The notes beneath the pieces are model-generated. The model was not told the DNA's origin and ran no database searches. It saw only the letters and a program-made list of their open reading frames with translations. Shown in pieces: positions 20,403 through 29,369 of a stretch of 64,000 nucleotides of DNA. Where the stretch lies: the NCBI RefSeq assembly GCF_003149185.1, contig NZ_QGDO01000010.1, positions 103,231-167,230 on the forward strand. Reading direction: 5' to 3'. The position numbers and the translations under genes were made by a program. This DNA is from Sediminitomix flava. GTDB lineage: Bacteria; Bacteroidota; Bacteroidia; Cytophagales; Flammeovirgaceae. Position 1 is the stretch's first letter. Each line of letters starts with the position of its first letter.

Positions 20403-21488
20403 ATGAAAAAGATTTTATCAATTATAACGCTTGGATTGGCACTAAGTGCTTGTTACCCTGGGAACCAAGAAAATGAATTTCCTGATTTCGATCAGCAGAA
20501 TGTTTATTTCCCAATACAATCGCCTGTGAGAACACTAATCTTAGGTGAGGATTATTACGATAACTCTTTGGATCAGGAATACCGTTTTAATGTAGGTGTT
20601 GCCATCGGTGGCTTGAGAGAAAATACTAAAGACTGGACTGCAGATTTTCAAGTTGAAAATAGTTTGGTTGACAATCTTATTTTCGCAGAACCAGAAGATG
20701 ATGCGAGTGACTATACCATGTTTGAGGCTTTACCTGCTTCATACTATGAGTTGGGTGTCACAGATCAAGTAACAATTCCTGCAGGAAGTTTTGTTGGTCT
20801 TATTCCAGTTCAGTTGACGGATGCTTTCTTTGAAGATCCAAAAGCAGTAGAAGGACGTTATGTGTTACCTCTAAAATTAACAGGTACATCGGCAGATTCG
20901 GTGTTGAGTGGTTTGCCTGCATCTGGGGTTGAAAATCCTGATTTGCGTTTGGATTCAGACTGGACAGTTTCTCCTAAAAACTACACACTTTTTGCAGTGA
21001 AATATATTAATGAATTGCATGGTGAATATTTGCGTAGAGGAAAGACAGTAGTAACTGATGAAGCGACAGGCAATGAAATTAGAACAGATGTATACAGAGC
21101 TGATTATGTGGTAGAAGATGCCCTTGTTTCAGCATCTACTTCTGGTAGAAGAACAATTGTTCTGAACAGTATGGGTAAGTATGTTGATGCGACTCATCAG
21201 CTTGCTGTCGAGTTTCCTTCAAGTGATGCTGAAGGTCAAATGAGCTTATCATTAAGTTCTGTTGAAGGTTCAACACCTGTTGAAGCTGTAGGTACAGCAA
21301 ATGTATGGGTAAACGATGGCGATCAGTGGGGAGGAACACCTGATAATCCTACAAAAAGAGATGTTATCTATTTGAATTACACTTTTATGGATAACGACGG
21401 ATATATCAATGAAGTATTCGATACATTAGTTTATCGTAATAATGGTATTGACTACGAAGAGTTCACTATCAGTCTGATGGAAGAGTAA
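20403..21488 (+). CDS. DUF1735/DUF4361-type surface lipoprotein
   Basis: 361 residues from the ATG at 20403 (an ATG at 20376 overlaps the SusD gene and gives an unlikely leader). The lipobox is LSAC. The N-terminal half is DUF1735-like (FPIQSPVRTLILGEDYYDNSLD, then VTIPAGSFVGLIPVQLTD, a Calx-beta-like pattern). The second half is DUF4361-like, with FAVKYINELHGEYLRRGK. Such proteins are surface glycan-binding proteins in SusC/SusD operons. It is the last gene of the operon, and a terminator follows. Confidence 0.8.
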   Translation: MKKILSIITLGLALSACYPGNQENEFPDFDQQNVYFPIQSPVRTLILGEDYYDNSLDQEYRFNVGVAIGGLRENTKDWTADFQVENSLVDNLIFAEPEDDASDYTMFEALPASYYELGVTDQVTIPAGSFVGLIPVQLTDAFFEDPKAVEGRYVLPLKLTGTSADSVLSGLPASGVENPDLRLDSDWTVSPKNYTLFAVKYINELHGEYLRRGKTVVTDEATGNEIRTDVYRADYVVEDALVSASTSGRRTIVLNSMGKYVDATHQLAVEFPSSDAEGQMSLSLSSVEGSTPVEAVGTANVWVNDGDQWGGTPDNPTKRDVIYLNYTFMDNDGYINEVFDTLVYRNNGIDYEEFTISLMEE

Positions 21489-21518
21489 TCTTCAAATAAC
21501 AGACTAATTCAAATTATA

Positions 21519-21557
21519 AAACCTACCTTGAGAACTGCTCTTAGGGTAGGTTTTTTT
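21519..21557 (+). terminator. Terminator of the SusC/SusD operon
   Basis: AAACCTACC pairs with GGTAGGTTT across an imperfect upper stem, followed by a run of seven T. Confidence 0.85.
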
Positions 21558-21707
21558 ATGTTTTATGTTGAGGTTGATAGCATATCAAGTTTTAAATTTC
21601 AAGTAAAGATAGTCGTAAGCACCCTCAACAAATAGAGCAAAAGCAATATTTTTGATAACTAGGGATATTTAACTAATTCACCTCACTATTTCATATTCTC
21701 ATCTTAT

Positions 21708-21746
21708 ATTAATTCAAATTTGAATTAATCAACATTTGCAAATGTT
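21708..21746. promoter_or_regulatory. Two adjacent perfect palindromes before the sulfatase
   Basis: ATTAATTCAAA/TTTGAATTAAT (22 bp, 21708-21729) is followed one base later by AACATTTGCAAATGTT (16 bp, 21731-21746). They lie 40 bases before the sulfatase start, where a dimeric regulator could block or activate the promoter. The rest of the gap after the operon terminator shows nothing else. Confidence 0.5.
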
Positions 21747-21788
21747 TTCTTCATTAAATAATCCTATTTCATTTAAAATTCTTATTAG

Positions 21789-23315
21789 ATGAGGAAACTA
21801 CTTATTATAATACTTGCCTTTAGTCTAAACTATGTTTTTGCTCAAGACAAGCCAAACATTCTAGTCATCTGGGGGGATGATATAGGCTACTGGAATATAA
21901 GTGCCTATAACCAAGGGATGATGGGATACAGAACGCCAAACATTGACCGTATTGGTAAAGAAGGCGGTATATTTACGGACCATTATGCACAACAGAGTTG
22001 TACTGCTGGTCGTGCCGCATTCGCAATGGGACAACATCCATTCCGTACTGGTATGCTTACAATTGGAATGCCTGGCTCTGAACATGGTATTCCAGACTGG
22101 ACTCCAACTATCGCTGACTTATTGAAAGAGCATGGTTATGCCACAGCGCAACATGGTAAAAATCACTTTGGTGACCGAGATAAACACTTACCGACAAATC
22201 ATGGTTTTGATCAATTTTACGGTAACCTTTACCATCTAAATGCAGAAGAAGAACCTGAAAGCTATTATTACCCTAAAGACCCTGAATTCCGCAAGAAATT
22301 TGGTCCAAGAGGGGTGATCAAGTCTACAGCCGATGGTCCAATCCAAGATACGGGGCCCATGACACGTAAACGTATGGAGACTGCTGATAATGAATTTATG
22401 GAGGCGACGCTGGAGTTTATGGAAAAAGCTCATGAGGAAGGTAAACCATTCTTTATCTGGCATAACTCAACTCGTATGCATGTTTGGACTCACTTATCTG
22501 AAGAGTGGGAAGGTAAATCGGGTATAGGTCTTTATGCCGATGGTATGCTAGATCATGATGATCAAGTAGGAAAGCTTCTTGACAAATTAGACGAATTGGG
22601 TATTGCTGAAAATACCATTGTCATTTATTCCACAGACAATGGTGCTGAGAAATTCTCGTGGCCTGATGGTGGTACTTCTCCTTTTTATGGAGAAAAAGGA
22701 ACAACTAACGAAGGTGGTTTCAGAGTTCCACAACTTGTTCGTTGGCCTGGAGTGATCAAACCGGGTTCTCAATTTAACGAAATTATGTCACACGAAGACT
22801 GGATGCCAACAATCATGGCTGCAGTAGGAGATCCTGACATTGTAGAGAAGCTCAAGAAAGGCCATAAAGCAAATGGCAAAGATTTTAAGGTACATCTAGA
22901 TGGCGCTAATTTCATGCCTTACTTCCTAGGTAAAGTTGAAAAATCACCTCGTGAAACCGTTTTCTATTTTACAGCAAATGGAGAACTGAATGCTGTCCGT
23001 TGGAATAACTTTAAAACAACATTTGCGACAATGGACGGAGGTATATCTACGACAACGAGACGAACTCCTAATTGGCCCGTTATTACGCATCTAAAAGCAG
23101 ATCCTTTCCAAACTGCGGATAAAGAATCGGATATGTATCTAAAATGGTATGCCGATAATATGTGGCTCTTTGTACCTGTTCAGCTTAAGATTAAAGAGTT
23201 CTTAGGTACTTTTGAAGGTTACCCTTTTCAAGAAGGTTCATACCTAAGTGCATCTGGTATTTCTGGAAAAGCTATGCAGATGGAAAAAAGATTAAAAATG
23301 CTAGAGAAGGAGTAG
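21789..23315 (+). CDS. Secreted type I sulfatase
   Basis: 508 residues with a signal peptide (MRKLLIIILAFSLNYVFAQ). The alkaline-phosphatase-like sulfatase fold is clear: IWGDDIG binds the metal, and the maturation motif C-T-A-G-R holds Cys71, which a maturase converts to formylglycine. Further active-site elements are GKNHFGD, STDNGAE and the insert GEKGTTNEGGFRVPQLVRWPG. It should remove sulfate from a sulfated glycan in the periplasm or outside. It follows the double SusC/SusD operon behind its own promoter region, which suggests that operon imports a sulfated polysaccharide. The subfamily cannot be fixed by eye. Confidence 0.92.
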   Translation: MRKLLIIILAFSLNYVFAQDKPNILVIWGDDIGYWNISAYNQGMMGYRTPNIDRIGKEGGIFTDHYAQQSCTAGRAAFAMGQHPFRTGMLTIGMPGSEHGIPDWTPTIADLLKEHGYATAQHGKNHFGDRDKHLPTNHGFDQFYGNLYHLNAEEEPESYYYPKDPEFRKKFGPRGVIKSTADGPIQDTGPMTRKRMETADNEFMEATLEFMEKAHEEGKPFFIWHNSTRMHVWTHLSEEWEGKSGIGLYADGMLDHDDQVGKLLDKLDELGIAENTIVIYSTDNGAEKFSWPDGGTSPFYGEKGTTNEGGFRVPQLVRWPGVIKPGSQFNEIMSHEDWMPTIMAAVGDPDIVEKLKKGHKANGKDFKVHLDGANFMPYFLGKVEKSPRETVFYFTANGELNAVRWNNFKTTFATMDGGISTTTRRTPNWPVITHLKADPFQTADKESDMYLKWYADNMWLFVPVQLKIKEFLGTFEGYPFQEGSYLSASGISGKAMQMEKRLKMLEKE

Positions 23316-23354
23316 TTCTGACTTTCTAATTATAGAAAACAAAATTATCTCTCT

Positions 23355-23438
23355 GCTGTCGCAAGTCTACGTGACAGCTAGTGTGACGGATTGACTTGTG
23401 GCATATATCAATTTTAGAACTTTATATATGTCACAAGT
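23355..23438. other. Two hairpins in a gene-free region
   Basis: GCTGTC (23355-23360) pairs with GACAGC (23373-23378). A 15-bp stem then runs 23394-23408 with 23424-23438 (ACTTGTG..., one G-T pair). No T-run follows, so it is not a normal terminator. The rest of 23316-23734 holds no gene that I can see. Confidence 0.4.
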
Positions 23439-23734
23439 ATTAGGATTAGGCAAGTGACTCATTGATTGTTGGGTTCCTTTTGCAAAGGATGGATCGTTTA
23501 TAGGGATACTAATGCTTATTCCTTGCAATAAAGGTTTTCAAAGCTTGAAATATATGAGTGTATTATCGATCTAATCAGTTTAAAATTAATCCAAGAATAT
23601 AACGATTTCCCAATTCGATCATTGTAGGTGAATTTTCACATATTTAGGTAAATATTCTGTGTTTTGAGTCTCTCGTTAGGTTTTAACTGGAGCTATTTAT
23701 AGCTTTTAATCCATTTAAAATTTGGATTTAAGTT

Positions 23735-24802
23735 ATGGAAATAGGATTTATAGAAAACATAGATAAGAAGTCAAAACCTAATCAAAATCAATTAGGCTTT
23801 GGGCAGCATTTTACAGATTATATGTTCGAAATGGATTACATAGATGGAGAAGGTTGGGTAAATCCAACTATCAAACCGTATGCACCTATTTCATTAGATC
23901 CATCAGCAATGGTTTTCCATTATGGACAATCTGTTTTTGAAGGTTTAAAAGCTTATCGAACCAAAGATGATCGTGTTCTACTTTTTAGACCAGAGAAGAA
24001 CATTGAGCGTTTAAATAAATCAAATGCTCGAATGTGTATTCCAGAGATAGATAAAGAATTGATCTTAAAAGCTATTTCGGAATTGGTTAAAGTGGATAAA
24101 GATTGGATTCCTAATCAGAAAGGAACAAGTCTATATATCAGACCCTTTGTTTTTGCAACAGATTACTATGTAGGAGTAAGGCAGTCACATAATTATAAGT
24201 TCTTGATCATCTTATCACCGGTAGGAGCGTATTATTCTGAAGGTTTTAATCCTGTAAAGATATTTATTGAACAACAATATGTTCGTGCTGTAAAAGGTGG
24301 TGTAGGAGAAGCGAAAACAGCAGGAAATTATGCGGCAAGTATAAAGGCGCAATCAGAAGCAAAAGAAAAAGGCTTTTCTCAAGTGCTATGGCTAGACGGT
24401 GCTGAACATAAATATATCGAAGAAGTTGGCGCTATGAATATTTTTATCATGATCGGGGAAGAAATACTTACTCCTGAATTGACAGGAAGTATTTTAGATG
24501 GAGTAACAAGACGATCTACGATAGAATTATTAAGGGCTTCAGGTTATCAAGTAACAGAGCGAAAAATTACAATTGATGAAATCATTGAAGCTCAATTCAA
24601 TGGTCGATTGAAAGAAGTTTTCGGAACGGGTACTGCAGCGGTGATTTCTCCAGTAGGTGAAATGTGGTTTGAAGGGCAGAAAATACTGATCAATGGAGGT
24701 GAAGTTGGAAACGTATCGCAAAAACTTTATGACCAGTTAACTGGTATCCAAACAGGGGACGTAGAAGATGAGTTTGGGTGGACAATAGACATTTCAAAAT
24801 AA
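23735..24802 (+). CDS. ilvE: Branched-chain amino acid aminotransferase
   Basis: 355 residues, the usual length for class IV PLP aminotransferases of the eukaryote-like IlvE group. Visible signatures are AMVFHYGQSVFEGLKAYR, RPEKNIERLNKSN, the PLP lysine Lys194 in GEAKTAGNYA, LWLDGAEHKYIEEVGAMN and FGTGTAAVISPVG. It interconverts leucine, isoleucine and valine with their 2-oxo acids using 2-oxoglutarate, in the cytoplasm. It is a single-gene unit: 420 bases upstream hold no gene and a terminator follows. Confidence 0.93.
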   Translation: MEIGFIENIDKKSKPNQNQLGFGQHFTDYMFEMDYIDGEGWVNPTIKPYAPISLDPSAMVFHYGQSVFEGLKAYRTKDDRVLLFRPEKNIERLNKSNARMCIPEIDKELILKAISELVKVDKDWIPNQKGTSLYIRPFVFATDYYVGVRQSHNYKFLIILSPVGAYYSEGFNPVKIFIEQQYVRAVKGGVGEAKTAGNYAASIKAQSEAKEKGFSQVLWLDGAEHKYIEEVGAMNIFIMIGEEILTPELTGSILDGVTRRSTIELLRASGYQVTERKITIDEIIEAQFNGRLKEVFGTGTAAVISPVGEMWFEGQKILINGGEVGNVSQKLYDQLTGIQTGDVEDEFGWTIDISK

Positions 24803-24828
24803 TATAAAGCATTCATATACTATGTATT

Positions 24829-24860
24829 AGCCACTCTATTTATATGGAGTGGCTTTTTTA
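24829..24860 (+). terminator. Terminator of ilvE
   Basis: AGCCACTC (24829-24836) pairs with GAGTGGCT (24847-24854), followed by a T-run. Confidence 0.88.
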
Positions 24861-24921
24861 TTTTATCATTAAAAAAAGTATGAATCAGGATTGACTTTTG
24901 ATTTAAATACATCATCTCTAA

Positions 24922-25039
24922 CCATCTGACTTTTAGAAAAAAGAAATCGGTGCTGTGAGCTTACAACACCGATTTATAGGTTTAGATTATCACTTGTTAT
25001 TTAACACAATATTTGTTTGGGTAAATCTACATGGATCAA
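24922..25039. repeat. Copy 1 of a duplicated 118-bp 3' flank
   Basis: The first 68 bases are identical to 27374-27441 and the rest is similar. The repeat lies after the stop of the minus-strand gene at 25091 and includes that gene's terminator. Confidence 0.9.
24931..24975 (-). terminator. Minus-strand terminator in repeat copy 1
   Basis: AAATCGGTG (24944-24952) pairs with CACCGATTT (24967-24975). On the minus strand the stem is followed by a T-rich tract. Confidence 0.8.
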
Positions 25040-25090
25040 GTTGTTAATTTGGGATGATTCATGTTTTCCATAAGGTTTTTTCTTTCCAGA

Positions 25091-26377
25091 TTAATTGTGG
25101 TTGTCGATTGGAACCTCCACAACATTGCCACACACTCCAATATTGGCGATAGGATGTTCAGTCTTGATAGAAGAATACTCTAGAAGGTCTTTAGCATCAA
25201 ATCGGTCGATATGTGTATTTTGATTATAGTGCAAGTATGCAAACTTTTCACTAACACCGAAAGAAACATTCTTGTCAAGCGACCCTCTTAGTTTCACAGA
25301 AGCATTAGGAGTAAATGATTCAAAATCATAAACAGTCATGCTGTTTTCTGTAAGAACATAGATATCAGTAAGCATATGGTTGATCTCAAAAAACTTGATT
25401 CCTTCCGCATCGATTACTTTTGTGATAGTCCCCTCTACTGCATCAATTTGGAATACACCATGCTTATAATCAACTCCCAATAGTGTTTTAATTTGTGGAT
25501 CCATAAAATCTTTTTGGAACTTTCTATAGATGAGCTGGTCAAACTTTGTACTGCCTTCTGGGTATTCAATCAAGTGATACTCTAATGAGATGTTAGAATC
25601 ATCACCTCTATTTAGCAAAAGTCTTAGCAAACCTTTTTCTGTTGAAACTAAGCCATAGTTTTCTGACCAATGCTCACCAGTAAACATATTGGCTGAATAG
25701 ATTTCTCCGAGATCATTGAAAGTGTGAAGTACCTCTGAAGTTGAAGTATGCATCACTACGATTCCATTATTCTTATTACTTAAAATAAAGAAATTTTCAT
25801 CCATATATCCAGTACCGATTCTCACAGTATTTACTCCTTCTTTTGGTAAGCTAGAAAGAGAGATTTCTTCAGCAGGTGTACTATTTATGACTCCTTCTGA
25901 AGTGGTAGTGAATAGATTCCCATTTTCCTTTGAACGCCATATACCATTAAAGTCAGTCCAATCAGGTCTATCAGTTTGAGGAGTTGAAGTAATAATCTTT
26001 ACTTCAGGTTCATAAGTATGGTAGTGGTCTCCATGACGATCTAATCCTGTGTATATTTTCGATACAGAGTTTTCACCATAGACAATCGCATTGGCAACTT
26101 TTGTACCTACTTCATTAGTAAACTTAGAACCGTTCTCAGCAACATAGAGAGAATCGATACGGTCGCTGTGTGGTTCTCTTAGTTCGACAAGCGGACTATT
26201 TTGATAAGTTACTAAGAGTTTTACTCCTTCATACTCTTCAAAAGATGGATCATCCAGATCTGGATCATCCGGTACTTCAGGGATATCCACATCATTGTCC
26301 TCGTCTTTTAAAACATCGTCAGAACAAGAAAATAATGCACTGCCCAAAAGCAATGCTAAAAGAAATTGTTTTTTCAT
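25091..26377 (-). CDS. Probable zinc-related beta-propeller lipoprotein (AztD-like)
   Basis: 428 residues. The lipobox is LFSC, followed by an acidic Asp/Glu/Pro-rich linker. The body looks like a beta-propeller with repeats of about 45 residues. Near residue 115 is RHGDHYHTYEP; a similar histidine cluster is found in the periplasmic zinc chaperone AztD, whose fold is also a propeller. The gene lies 9 bases behind a DUF4625-like lipoprotein, a family often seen in Bacteroidota metal-uptake loci. I infer zinc binding at the outer face of a membrane. No transporter is present in the window, so the role is not proven. Confidence 0.55.
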   Translation of the reverse strand: MKKQFLLALLLGSALFSCSDDVLKDEDNDVDIPEVPDDPDLDDPSFEEYEGVKLLVTYQNSPLVELREPHSDRIDSLYVAENGSKFTNEVGTKVANAIVYGENSVSKIYTGLDRHGDHYHTYEPEVKIITSTPQTDRPDWTDFNGIWRSKENGNLFTTTSEGVINSTPAEEISLSSLPKEGVNTVRIGTGYMDENFFILSNKNNGIVVMHTSTSEVLHTFNDLGEIYSANMFTGEHWSENYGLVSTEKGLLRLLLNRGDDSNISLEYHLIEYPEGSTKFDQLIYRKFQKDFMDPQIKTLLGVDYKHGVFQIDAVEGTITKVIDAEGIKFFEINHMLTDIYVLTENSMTVYDFESFTPNASVKLRGSLDKNVSFGVSEKFAYLHYNQNTHIDRFDAKDLLEYSSIKTEHPIANIGVCGNVVEVPIDNHN

Positions 26378-26386
26378 TTGTTTGGA

Positions 26387-27085
26387 TTATTTGTTTAGTA
26401 TTTCTTTTGCACTGTTATTTCTAGTGTCTCTAGCTGTTGCTACCAAGATATATTCACCCTCAGGAAGATCAGAAGGCAATTGGATATGTTCATTGAACTC
26501 AATTCTCCTTGCCGAAATCGTACTGAAGTCGTAACCAATAGCCAAAAACTCTTCTCCTTGCTCATCTTTGAGCGTAATGATCAAGTCTTTTAGTGTATAG
26601 AAGCCATTGATGGTGAAACTTAGACCTATCTCTTTGCTCGCTTCTATGCTTCCTTCTAGCTCGATTTCATCAAAATAAATGATTGAAACAATTTCTAAAG
26701 GCCCTCCGTCAGAGGTTTCATTTCCTAGCTTATCTTTTACAATAAAATCTAACTGATAACTACCTGCTTCAAAATCAGAGGGAATTATGGGGTGCTCATG
26801 TACGTATGGGTTTCGGATGCCACGGTATTTTTCTGAATAATCATATTCGATATGCTCGTCTCCTTCCAATGACTGGATCGTAAGTTTAACCTCCTCGGTT
26901 AAATGATCTGCTATAATATTAGCTGCCAAGTGAAGATCAACTCCCGCATAACCAATCTGGTTGTTGCCATGTCCGCTACTTCCTTTCCCGTACTCTAGGT
27001 TTTGAATACTCAGTTCGAAGTGTTCTTCTTTTTCCTCACAAGAGAATAGAAAAAGAAGAAAGGGTAGATAAATTAGTTTGTTCAT
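26387..27085 (-). CDS. DUF4625-like lipoprotein
   Basis: 232 residues from the ATG at 27085; the codon before it is TTG and is not needed. A lipoprotein signal ends LFSC. Two Ig-like DUF4625-type repeats follow, each with a DLHLAAN- or IGLSFTI-type strand, a histidine-bearing stretch (YVHEHPIIPSDFEAGSYQLDF in the first, NEHIQLPSDLPEGEYILVA in the second) and a VKDKLGN/ARDTRNN turn. The second copy has lost most histidines. It is the first gene of a two-gene operon with the AztD-like protein, so a role in binding metal, probably zinc, is inferred. Confidence 0.6.
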   Translation of the reverse strand: MNKLIYLPFLLFLFSCEEKEEHFELSIQNLEYGKGSSGHGNNQIGYAGVDLHLAANIIADHLTEEVKLTIQSLEGDEHIEYDYSEKYRGIRNPYVHEHPIIPSDFEAGSYQLDFIVKDKLGNETSDGGPLEIVSIIYFDEIELEGSIEASKEIGLSFTINGFYTLKDLIITLKDEQGEEFLAIGYDFSTISARRIEFNEHIQLPSDLPEGEYILVATARDTRNNSAKEILNK

Positions 27086-27373
27086 CAAAGTTTGTTATTG
27101 CAATAGAGTCGCGAATATAGAACGAGCAATGTATTTAAAAAAACATTCCTGAGAGGATTAGAATACGTTAAGAGTATAAGTCTTTTGAAATTAAATAATA
27201 AAAGGTTTATAAATAAATAAGTGAAAGTTTTAACCAAACTCTAAATAGTTTTGAGGGCTTTGTTGCAAAGTTTATTCAGACTCTGAAATTTCTTGTTTAC
27301 TGGGGACTGGTAAATTTCGAATTACTTTTCAATTGACGGATTGATGAATCCTAATTGGACTTACTTGAAATCT

Positions 27374-27490
27374 CCATCTGACTTTTAGAAAAAAGAAATC
27401 GGTGCTGTGAGCTTACAACACCGATTTATAGGTTTAGATTACCCCTTGTTATTTTTTACAATATCTGTTTGGGTAAACTACATGAATCCA
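27374..27490. repeat. Copy 2 of the duplicated 118-bp 3' flank
   Basis: Matches 24922-25039, with 68 identical bases at its start. It lies just after the stop of the minus-strand gene at 27506, in the same relative place and orientation as copy 1. Confidence 0.9.
27383..27427 (-). terminator. Minus-strand terminator in repeat copy 2
   Basis: AAATCGGTG (27396-27404) pairs with CACCGATTT (27419-27427). The T-rich tract follows on the minus strand. Confidence 0.8.
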
Positions 27491-27505
27491 ATTCTTAAAC
27501 TCTAT

Positions 27506-28195
27506 CTACTTGTTCATTTGAAACGCTTCTGTTCTTTTTATTTGCTTCTCCAAATCCCACGTTAAAGGATGTCTTCGGCTAGCCAAGAATTCTGCCATTG
27601 GAGCAAGCCCTATTTCAGCACGTCTTTTATCTACATTTTTAGGGTCGGCAATAGGCCAAACGTCAAAACTTTTGGTTTGAGGGTAGTATTTTATTTGTCC
27701 GCCATAAATTTGAAGCTCTCCACGATCAGTTGCCAATCGATCTTCTGCACGAGCCAATAGTCTTGGTGCTAAACCTTTTTCTGCAACCGCTTTTTTCATC
27801 ATCGGAATATATTTTTTTCGAACTTCGATGCCTGAGTGTTGAAGCACATTGCAGATGGTCAAGTTGCCGCTCTCACCAATACTATTTACACTTGGCCAAC
27901 CATGAGTATCCAATAGCTTAAGGATTTTCTTTTCGTTCACATCATGATTTTTATGGTAGATCTCATTCTGCTCATTAAATTCTTCTGACTCATAGCCATA
28001 TACTCTACCCAATGAATCTCGTAACCTGATAGGTAGTTGTTCTGTTACCCAAATGGTGTCTAGCATAGCAACTAAGGCTTCTTGAGTATAAAGGCTCTCT
28101 TTTTGGAGTGATTGACTATCATTTTCAGCTTCTTTTTTAACACAAGAGCTAGAAAAAAATAAGAGGAGGATAAGTAATAGACTTTCGGTTTTCAT
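27506..28195 (-). CDS. DUF6624-like lipoprotein
   Basis: 229 residues with a lipobox SSSC and a short polar linker. The body resembles DUF6624 proteins: KILKLLDTHGWPSVNSIGESGNLTICNVLQHS, a KKAVAEKGLAPRLLARAEDRLATDRGELQIYGGQI stretch, and a late KRRAEIGLAPMAEFL. The function of this family is unknown to me. It starts 20 bases after the serine hydrolase gene ends, so the two are probably cotranscribed. Its terminator is the duplicated element shared with the zinc-related operon. Confidence 0.6.
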   Translation of the reverse strand: MKTESLLLILLLFFSSSCVKKEAENDSQSLQKESLYTQEALVAMLDTIWVTEQLPIRLRDSLGRVYGYESEEFNEQNEIYHKNHDVNEKKILKLLDTHGWPSVNSIGESGNLTICNVLQHSGIEVRKKYIPMMKKAVAEKGLAPRLLARAEDRLATDRGELQIYGGQIKYYPQTKSFDVWPIADPKNVDKRRAEIGLAPMAEFLASRRHPLTWDLEKQIKRTEAFQMNK

Positions 28196-28215
28196 GATTA
28201 ATAAAATTTGTTGTT

Positions 28216-29280
28216 TTAGTTTGGCTTATAGATTTCTACAGCCTTTCGGATCACTTTCATTTGTGTTTGAATACTATTTCTTCTTCTGTAACGGCTTTTT
28301 GTTTTAAAAGCCAGAACAACATCTATTTCTGGGTAAACGGTAATGTTTTGCCCCAAAGCTCCTTGAGCAGAATAAGCATTTTTTAGTTTAGAGTCTTGTG
28401 TATTTTCTATCAGCCACCACATATAGCCATAGCCAAGGTCTAGCCCATCTTCTTTTAATATAGGAGCATTGTGCTGTGCTTCTGTATACGATGTTCTTTG
28501 TGTAATCATTTCTTTTACCCAAGCTTTCGGGATGACTTGTTTGTCGAGCCATTTTCCATTCCGTAACATCAGTAATCCAAGACGAGCCATATCTCTTGTA
28601 GAAAACCACATATGATATGCTGGAAATTTCGATACCTCCAAATTTCCATTTTTAAGTTGCAAAGACTTGTTCCAATCTTCCATTTGAAGAGGACTGGCTA
28701 ACTGATCTTCTATTTCATTGTAGATGTCTTTATTGGTTTCTTGCTCGAAAATGTACCCAGCCAAATTAAAATCCCAATTGCTGTATAGCCAATAACTTCC
28801 GGGTTGTACAGAACCTCTTTCAGGAGCTAGTCGTCTGAAGTCTCCTCCGTTAGAACCAGATAAAAAGACACCCGAACGTGCCGCTATTATATCTTTTATC
28901 CTTGCCGATTTTTCGATTTCAAGAAAAGGTGAATGATCTTCTATCTTTAAATCTTCAAGTGTTTTGTCTAAATCAATCTGACCATTTTCTACATATTTAC
29001 CGTAGAGCATAGACAGTACACTTTTTCTACACGAAGCGATGTAACTGTTTTCTTCGATGTCTCCATAGTCGAATACCACCTGACCTTGGTGGACAATTAC
29101 TAGCCCTGTAATGTTTGTGCTATCAATGATGTATCGCTCAAAATCAGAACAATCTCTATCGTTCCAGCCAATGTCCGAGGCGTTTTCATTCACAAACCAG
29201 TTTTTATTTGGGTAAATTTGACATTCCCCAATACCGTGAATAAAAAAAGTAAAAATTAGAAGTACAGCTATAATTCTCAT
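28216..29280 (-). CDS. Secreted serine hydrolase, beta-lactamase class C family
   Basis: 354 residues with a signal peptide. The penicillin-binding-protein-like fold is recognised by Ser83-x-x-Lys86 (ASCRKS), the Y-S-N motif at 166-168 (WLYSNWDFN) and GLDLGYGYMWW near the end; the third (KTG-like) box is poorly conserved. Members include esterases, D-amino peptidases and beta-lactamases, so the substrate cannot be predicted. It lies upstream of the DUF6624-like gene and 89 bases downstream of an AraC regulator on the same strand. Confidence 0.8.
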   Translation of the reverse strand: MRIIAVLLIFTFFIHGIGECQIYPNKNWFVNENASDIGWNDRDCSDFERYIIDSTNITGLVIVHQGQVVFDYGDIEENSYIASCRKSVLSMLYGKYVENGQIDLDKTLEDLKIEDHSPFLEIEKSARIKDIIAARSGVFLSGSNGGDFRRLAPERGSVQPGSYWLYSNWDFNLAGYIFEQETNKDIYNEIEDQLASPLQMEDWNKSLQLKNGNLEVSKFPAYHMWFSTRDMARLGLLMLRNGKWLDKQVIPKAWVKEMITQRTSYTEAQHNAPILKEDGLDLGYGYMWWLIENTQDSKLKNAYSAQGALGQNITVYPEIDVVLAFKTKSRYRRRNSIQTQMKVIRKAVEIYKPN

Positions 29281-29369
29281 TTAAAAAGCTATGCTGATTG
29301 GTTATTGCTTTGCAAGTTAACACAAACGTAAGTTCAAAAATAGAATGAAATTAGCCTCTCTTATAATTT

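Larger units (their letters stand above)
27086..27505. other. Gene-free region with possible solitary IS end
   Basis: Besides repeat copy 2 it contains GGGCTTTGTTGCAAAG at about 27255-27270, which resembles terminal inverted repeats of several insertion sequences. No transposase fragment or matching second end was found. Confidence 0.3.

Noticed and set aside
23316..23734. Riboswitch or T-box controlling ilvE
   Set aside because: The hairpins end about 300 bases before the gene and match no regulatory RNA family I know.
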